A DNA stretch of 45,824 nt. Source: Pseudomonas trivialis (lineage in GTDB: Bacteria; Pseudomonadota; Gammaproteobacteria; Pseudomonadales; Pseudomonadaceae). The stretch covers positions 1 through 45,824 of the forward strand of contig NZ_JYLK01000025.1 in the NCBI RefSeq assembly GCF_001439805.1, in the 5' to 3' direction. Both the position numbers and the translations under genes were made by a program. Under the pieces are notes generated by a model that did no database searches, was not told the DNA's origin, and saw only the letters and a list, made by a program, of their open reading frames with translations. Positions 41,268-45,824 of this stretch are shown here, one piece after another. Numbering within the stretch: position 1 is the stretch's first letter; each line of letters starts with the position of its first letter.

Positions 41268-41276
41268 AACGTTCTC

Positions 41277-42671
41277 CTAGGCTGGGCGCGCTGTCGGCAC
41301 TGGGTTGACCAGTTGCTCGAGCGTCGCGCGATCCAATAATTCGGTGTCCAATTTAATGTAAATGGCCGCCTCTTCAGCGACCACTACTGCATCCGTTACT
41401 CCAACGACGGCCTTCAGGCGCTCTGCCAGACCGGCTTCGCGCATCGCCTCGGGCGACAGCGGTAAACGCAGGCTGGTGACGTAGGGAGGTTCGCGCATGG
41501 TAACAGCAAAGGCCAGCCAAAGTGCAGCCAGCCCGGCGCATCCGAGGAACACAACCGACAGACCGCCATGCTGAAACATCCAGCCACCCATGATGCCGCC
41601 CAACGCCGAGCCGAGGAACTGGCTGGTGGAATACACCCCCATTGCCGTGCCCTTGCCACCGGCCGGTGAAACCTTGCTGATCAGCGAAGGCAATGACGCC
41701 TCCAGCAGGTTGAACGCGGTGAAGAACACCACCGTGCCGCTCACCAGCGCCCGCAGGCTGTCGCCGAACTGCCAGAAGAATAGTTCAGTGAGCATCAATG
41801 TCGCGACGGCGCCGAGCAAAACTCGTTTCATTTTGCGTTTCTTCTCGCCATAGATAATGAACGGGATCATGGCGAAGAATGAAATCAACAACGCGGTGAG
41901 GTAGACCCACCAGTGCTGCTCCTTGGGCAGGCCGGCTTTTTCCACCAGCGCCAGGGGCAAGGCGACAAAGCTGCACATCAGCATGGCGTGCAACACGAAG
42001 ATACCTAAATCCAGGCGCAGCAGGTCCGGATGCTTGAGCGTCGGCAGCAGTGCCTTGCGCGCCACACCGGACTCACGGTGCTGCAAGGTGCCGGTAGAGC
42101 GCGGCACCATGAACGCGACGATGACAATGCCGATCAGCGCCATGCCACCGGTGGCCAGGAACAGCCCATGCAGGCCGAACGCGCGGGTCAGCAGCGGGCC
42201 GACCACCATGGCCACGGCGAACGACAGCCCGATGGTCATACCGATCATGGCCATGGCCTTGGTGCGATGTTGTTCGCGGGTCAGGTCCGAGAGCAGCGCC
42301 ATGACCGCCGCGGAAATCGCGCCGGCGCCCTGCAGGATGCGCCCGGCGATCACGCCCCAGATCGAATCGGCCTGGGCCGCGAGCACGCTGCCGAGCGCGA
42401 AGACGATCAGGCCGAGGTAGATCACGGGACGACGGCCGATGCGGTCGGAGATGATCCCGAACGGAATCTGAAAAATGGCCTGGGTCAGACCATAGGCGCC
42501 AATCGCCAGGCCGATGAGTGCGGGGGTCGCTCCTGCGAGATCCATTCCATAGGTCGCCAGCACCGGCAACACCATAAACATGCCAAGCATACGGAAGGCG
42601 AACACCAGGGCCAGACCGCTTGCCGCTCGGGTCTCGCCGCTACTCATGCGGTCGCTGTGGGGATCGTGCAT
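41277..42671 (-). CDS. MFS transporter, YajR-like with C-terminal ferredoxin-like domain
   Basis: The 464-residue protein has 12 membrane segments, with the MFS motif A GIISDRIGRRPVIYLGLIVF between segments 2 and 3. Residues about 395-464 after the last segment form a small soluble domain (RLKAVVGVTDAVVVAEEAAI, YIKLDTELLDRATLEQLV), like the YAM domain of E. coli YajR. CGAGGT precedes the ATG at 42671; ATG at 42647 is an alternative. It separates ssb from the uvrA control region. Substrate unknown; MFS drug/proton-type antiport is likely. Confidence 0.88.
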   Translation of the reverse strand: MHDPHSDRMSSGETRAASGLALVFAFRMLGMFMVLPVLATYGMDLAGATPALIGLAIGAYGLTQAIFQIPFGIISDRIGRRPVIYLGLIVFALGSVLAAQADSIWGVIAGRILQGAGAISAAVMALLSDLTREQHRTKAMAMIGMTIGLSFAVAMVVGPLLTRAFGLHGLFLATGGMALIGIVIVAFMVPRSTGTLQHRESGVARKALLPTLKHPDLLRLDLGIFVLHAMLMCSFVALPLALVEKAGLPKEQHWWVYLTALLISFFAMIPFIIYGEKKRKMKRVLLGAVATLMLTELFFWQFGDSLRALVSGTVVFFTAFNLLEASLPSLISKVSPAGGKGTAMGVYSTSQFLGSALGGIMGGWMFQHGGLSVVFLGCAGLAALWLAFAVTMREPPYVTSLRLPLSPEAMREAGLAERLKAVVGVTDAVVVAEEAAIYIKLDTELLDRATLEQLVNPVPTARPA

Positions 42672-42783
42672 GGAAAAACCTCGTGTGAACCGGCGGCGAT
42701 TCTACCAGTCCCATCGATTGAGAGGGTATATGCGGCGCTTTGCCGCGCAGCTTTCATGCAAGGCTGCAAGCGGCCTTTTGACA

Positions 42784-42799
42784 GTGTATATTCATCCAG
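42784..42799. promoter_or_regulatory. LexA (SOS) box-like site between yajR-ssb and uvrA
   Basis: GTGTATATTCATCCAG differs at two of sixteen bases from the E. coli uvrA LexA site as I recall it (CTGTATATTCATTCAG). One flank is GTG instead of CTG, so binding may be weaker. It overlaps the -35 region of the -10 TATACT at 42810-42815, which would suit repression of uvrA. Confidence 0.6.
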
Positions 42800-42849
42800 T
42801 CTTTAGCCGTATACTCCGGCATTATTTACGCCCGCCGTGCGAGGCCATC

Positions 42850-45684
42850 TTGGACAAGATCCTGATTCGTGGGGCTAGAACCCACAACCTGAAGAACATT
42901 GACCTGACCCTGCCCCGGGACAAACTGATCGTCATCACCGGCCTGTCCGGCTCGGGCAAATCGTCCCTGGCGTTCGATACGCTGTACGCCGAAGGCCAGC
43001 GTCGTTACGTGGAATCGCTGTCGGCCTATGCCCGCCAGTTCCTGTCAATGATGGAAAAACCCGACGTCGACACCATTGAAGGCTTGTCGCCGGCGATTTC
43101 CATCGAACAGAAATCGACCTCCCACAACCCGCGCTCCACCGTGGGCACCATCACCGAAATCTACGACTACCTGCGACTGCTGTACGCGCGCGTGGGTATT
43201 CCCCGCTGCCCGGATCACGACATTCCGCTGGAAGCTCAAACCGTCAGCCAGATGGTCGACCTGGTGCTGGCCCTGCCGGAAGGCGCCAAGCTGATGCTGC
43301 TGGCGCCGGTGATTCGCGAGCGCAAGGGTGAGCACCTTTCCGTGTTCGAAGAGCTGCGTGCCCAAGGTTTCGTGCGCGCGCGGATCAACGGCAAGCTCTA
43401 TGAGCTGGACGAAGCGCCGAAGCTCGACAAGCAGAAAAAGCACTCCATCGATGTGGTGGTCGACCGCTTCAAGGTGCGCGCCGACCTGCAGCAGCGCCTG
43501 GCAGAGTCTTTCGAGACCGCACTGAAGCTGGCGGACGGTATCGCCCTGGTGGCGCCGATGGACGACGAGCCGGGCGAAGAGATCATCTTCTCCGCGCGTT
43601 TCGCCTGCCCGGTCTGCGGCCATGCCATCAGCGAGCTGGAACCCAAGCTGTTTTCCTTCAACAACCCGGCCGGCGCCTGCCCAACCTGTGACGGCCTGGG
43701 GGTGAAGCAATTCTTCGACATCAAGCGTCTGGTCAATGGAGAACTGACGCTGGCCGAGGGGGCGATACGCGGCTGGGACCGGCGCAACGTCTATTACTTC
43801 CAGATGCTTGGCTCGTTGGCATCCCACTATAAGTTCAGCCTGGAAGTGCCGTTCAACCAATTGCCGGCGGAGCAGCAGAAGGTGATCCTCACCGGCAGCG
43901 GTTCGCAGAACGTTGATTTCAAATACCTCAACGACCGAGGCGATATCGTCAAGCGCTCGCACCCGTTCGAGGGCATCGTACCGAACCTGGAACGTCGCTA
44001 CCGTGAGACCGAGTCGGCGAGCGTGCGTGAAGAACTGGCGAAGTTCCTCAGCACTCAGCCGTGCCCGGATTGCCGTGGCACTCGCCTGCGTCGCGAAGCG
44101 CGGCATGTATGGGTGGGTGAAAAGACCTTGCCGGCGGTGACCGGCCTGCCGATCGGTGATGCCTGCGAATACTTTGGCGGACTCAAGCTGACCGGCCGCC
44201 GTGGAGAAATTGCCGACAAGATCCTCAAGGAAATTCGCGAGCGTCTGCAGTTTCTGGTCAATGTGGGGCTCGATTACCTGTCGCTGGATCGCAGCGCCGA
44301 TACGCTGTCGGGCGGTGAGGCACAGCGGATTCGCCTGGCCAGTCAGATTGGCGCAGGCCTGGTCGGCGTGCTGTACATCCTTGATGAGCCATCCATTGGC
44401 TTGCACCAGCGCGACAACGACCGTCTGCTGGGCACGTTGAAACACCTGCGCGATATCGGCAATACGGTGATCGTGGTCGAGCACGATGAAGACGCGATTC
44501 GTCTGGCGGACTATGTGGTCGATATCGGCCCGGGGGCCGGCGTGCATGGCGGGCACATTGTCGCCGAAGGCACACCTGCCGAAGTCATGGCTCACCCGGA
44601 CTCGCTGACCGGCAAGTACCTGTCTGGCCGCGTGAAGATCCAGGTACCGGCCAAGCGTACGCCGCGTAACAAGAAGATGGCGCTGCACCTCAAGGGCGCG
44701 CGTGGTAACAACCTGCGCAATGTCGACCTGGAAATCCCGCTGGGCCTGCTCACCTGCGTTACCGGCGTGTCCGGCTCGGGCAAGTCCACGCTGATCAACA
44801 ACACGCTGTTTCCGTTAAGCGCGACCGCCCTGAATGGCGCGACCACGCTGGAAGCCGCAGCGCACGACAGCATCAAGGGCCTGGAGCATCTGGACAAGGT
44901 GGTCGATATCGACCAAAGCCCGATTGGCCGTACGCCGCGCTCCAATCCAGCCACCTATACCGGATTGTTTACGCCGATTCGCGAATTGTTCGCCGGCGTG
45001 CCGGAATCCCGTTCTCGGGGCTATGGGCCTGGGCGCTTCTCGTTTAACGTCAAGGGCGGTCGCTGCGAGGCTTGCCAGGGCGATGGTTTGATCAAGGTCG
45101 AGATGCACTTCCTGCCGGACATTTACGTGCCGTGCGATGTGTGCAAGAGCAAGCGCTATAACCGCGAAACCCTTGAGGTGAAGTACAAGGGCAAGAATAT
45201 CCACGAAACCCTGGAAATGACGATCGAAGAAGCGCGGGAGTTCTTCGACGCGGTTCCAGCGCTGGCGCGCAAGCTGCAGACGCTGATGGATGTGGGTTTG
45301 TCGTATATCAAGCTGGGCCAGTCGGCGACTACGCTGTCCGGTGGTGAGGCGCAACGGGTGAAGCTGTCTCGTGAGCTGTCCAAGCGCGACACGGGTAAAA
45401 CCCTGTATATCCTCGATGAGCCGACCACAGGCCTGCACTTTGCGGATATCCAGCAGTTACTGGATGTGTTGCACCGCTTGCGCGATCACGGCAACACGGT
45501 GGTGGTGATCGAGCATAACCTTGATGTGATCAAGACCGCAGACTGGCTGGTGGACCTGGGGCCGGAAGGCGGCTCCAAGGGTGGTCAGATCATTGCGGTG
45601 GGTACGCCGGAGCAAGTCTCCGAGATGCCTCAATCACACACCGGTTACTACTTGAAGCCACTGCTGGCGCGCGACCGGGCCTGA
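42850..45684 (+). CDS. uvrA: Excinuclease ABC subunit A
   Basis: The start is a TTG at 42850 (LDKILIRGARTHNLKNIDL read as MDKI...), with GAGG at 42841-42844. This gives 944 residues, the usual pseudomonad UvrA length; earlier ATGs in frame have no family similarity. UvrA is an ATPase dimer that finds distorted DNA and loads UvrB in nucleotide excision repair. It has two ABC halves, each with Walker A (GLSGSGKSSLAFD near 31; GVSGSGKSTLINN near 640) and signature LSGGEAQR, and two zinc sites (CPVC/CPTC and CEAC/CDVC). Likely SOS-controlled from the upstream LexA-like box. An insertion sequence lies 24 bases after the stop. Confidence 0.97.
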   Translation: MDKILIRGARTHNLKNIDLTLPRDKLIVITGLSGSGKSSLAFDTLYAEGQRRYVESLSAYARQFLSMMEKPDVDTIEGLSPAISIEQKSTSHNPRSTVGTITEIYDYLRLLYARVGIPRCPDHDIPLEAQTVSQMVDLVLALPEGAKLMLLAPVIRERKGEHLSVFEELRAQGFVRARINGKLYELDEAPKLDKQKKHSIDVVVDRFKVRADLQQRLAESFETALKLADGIALVAPMDDEPGEEIIFSARFACPVCGHAISELEPKLFSFNNPAGACPTCDGLGVKQFFDIKRLVNGELTLAEGAIRGWDRRNVYYFQMLGSLASHYKFSLEVPFNQLPAEQQKVILTGSGSQNVDFKYLNDRGDIVKRSHPFEGIVPNLERRYRETESASVREELAKFLSTQPCPDCRGTRLRREARHVWVGEKTLPAVTGLPIGDACEYFGGLKLTGRRGEIADKILKEIRERLQFLVNVGLDYLSLDRSADTLSGGEAQRIRLASQIGAGLVGVLYILDEPSIGLHQRDNDRLLGTLKHLRDIGNTVIVVEHDEDAIRLADYVVDIGPGAGVHGGHIVAEGTPAEVMAHPDSLTGKYLSGRVKIQVPAKRTPRNKKMALHLKGARGNNLRNVDLEIPLGLLTCVTGVSGSGKSTLINNTLFPLSATALNGATTLEAAAHDSIKGLEHLDKVVDIDQSPIGRTPRSNPATYTGLFTPIRELFAGVPESRSRGYGPGRFSFNVKGGRCEACQGDGLIKVEMHFLPDIYVPCDVCKSKRYNRETLEVKYKGKNIHETLEMTIEEAREFFDAVPALARKLQTLMDVGLSYIKLGQSATTLSGGEAQRVKLSRELSKRDTGKTLYILDEPTTGLHFADIQQLLDVLHRLRDHGNTVVVIEHNLDVIKTADWLVDLGPEGGSKGGQIIAVGTPEQVSEMPQSHTGYYLKPLLARDRA

Positions 45685-45708
45685 TAGACAGGCCAATAAA
45701 AAGGTTCA

Positions 45709-45824
45709 TCACGGATTACCGGGAAAGACGCTCTTGATCTTCATGAAAAAGAATTCGCTATCCCGGTAACCGTACGCCATCCGCTTGATGACCTTTATTC
45801 GATTGTTTATGCCTTCCAACTGCC
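45709..45824 (-). mobile_element. C-terminal end of an ISL3-like transposase (partial)
   Basis: On the minus strand from the window edge, 37 codons read QLEGINNRIKVIKRMAYGYR then DSEFFFMKIKSVFPGNP and a stop at 45709-45711. The G-x-N-N-x-I-K-x-I-K-R-x-A-Y-G-[FY]-R-D block is the C-terminal signature of ISL3 family transposases. The terminal inverted repeat probably lies at about 45703-45725 (GGTTCATCACGG onwards), overlapping the stop, which would put the element end within 20 bases of the uvrA stop. The rest lies outside the window. Confidence 0.8.

Noticed and set aside
45678..45694. GGCCTG/CAGGCC hairpin at the uvrA stop as a terminator
   Set aside because: It is followed by AATAAAAAGG rather than a T-run on the plus strand, and on the minus strand the T-run comes before the stem, so neither direction fits.
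1..45824. CRISPR arrays, tRNA, rRNA and prophage genes
   Set aside because: I looked for regularly spaced repeats, tRNA cloverleaf ends and phage structural genes and saw none; the only dispersed repeats are REP units.

Overview
The window is a chromosomal segment of a fluorescent Pseudomonas (gammaproteobacterium, GC about 60-62%). Three things support this: the gene order xseB-ispA-dxs, ribA/thiL/nusB/rib genes/nrdR, a thioredoxin-TPR gene, a zinc-uptake operon and oprG closely follows the PA4042-PA4068 order of P. aeruginosa PAO1 (from memory); ssb, an MFS gene and uvrA lie together as in pseudomonads; and typical Pseudomonas REP palindromes (core GGGAGCAAGCCCCCTCCCACA-like) sit after several genes.

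Layout. 1-872: tail of an Rhs protein with its variable toxin end, followed by a probable immunity gene. 924-2145: a class II Fic (AMPylase-type) gene behind two tandem inverted repeats. 2220-5356: xseB, ispA, dxs (exonuclease VII and isoprenoid synthesis). 5497-9705: a BtuB-like TonB receptor, a small lipoprotein, and a translationally coupled minus-strand run ribA / small membrane protein / btuF. 9838-15293: minus-strand operon nrdR-ribD-ribE-ribBX-ribH-nusB-thiL (riboflavin and thiamine cofactors, antitermination, ribonucleotide reductase control). 15434-16539: YbaY-like lipoprotein and a METTL20-like methyltransferase. 16802-17670: a wrecked Abi-family defence gene. 17744-18957: CnoX/YbbN-like thioredoxin and a small unknown gene. 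19042-22217: ZrgA-like zinc protein, ABC ATPase, permease and DUF3299 protein behind an inverted repeat that could be a Zur site. 22225-23000: oprG with an ANR-like box.

23130-34710: an epimerase-like gene, the large helicase lhr, a YbiO-type mechanosensitive channel, a DUF72 protein, and the ybhP-clsB-ybhN membrane-lipid cluster. 34806-38262: a hydrolase coupled to a DUF3182 ATP-grasp-like gene, a cysteine hydrolase, and trans-aconitate methyltransferase. 38346-40370: a chemoreceptor. 40752-45684: yajR-like MFS and ssb, divergent from uvrA, with a LexA-like box between them. The last 116 bases hold the C-terminal end of an ISL3-type transposase.

Most of the window is core housekeeping DNA. 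The accessory signals are the Rhs toxin tip, the Fic gene with its unusual operator, the decayed Abi gene and the insertion sequence. I saw no CRISPR array, tRNA or rRNA, and no clear wholly new system. The best candidates for something undescribed are the Fic tandem operator, the Rhs toxin/immunity pair, and the DUF3182-hydrolase pair.
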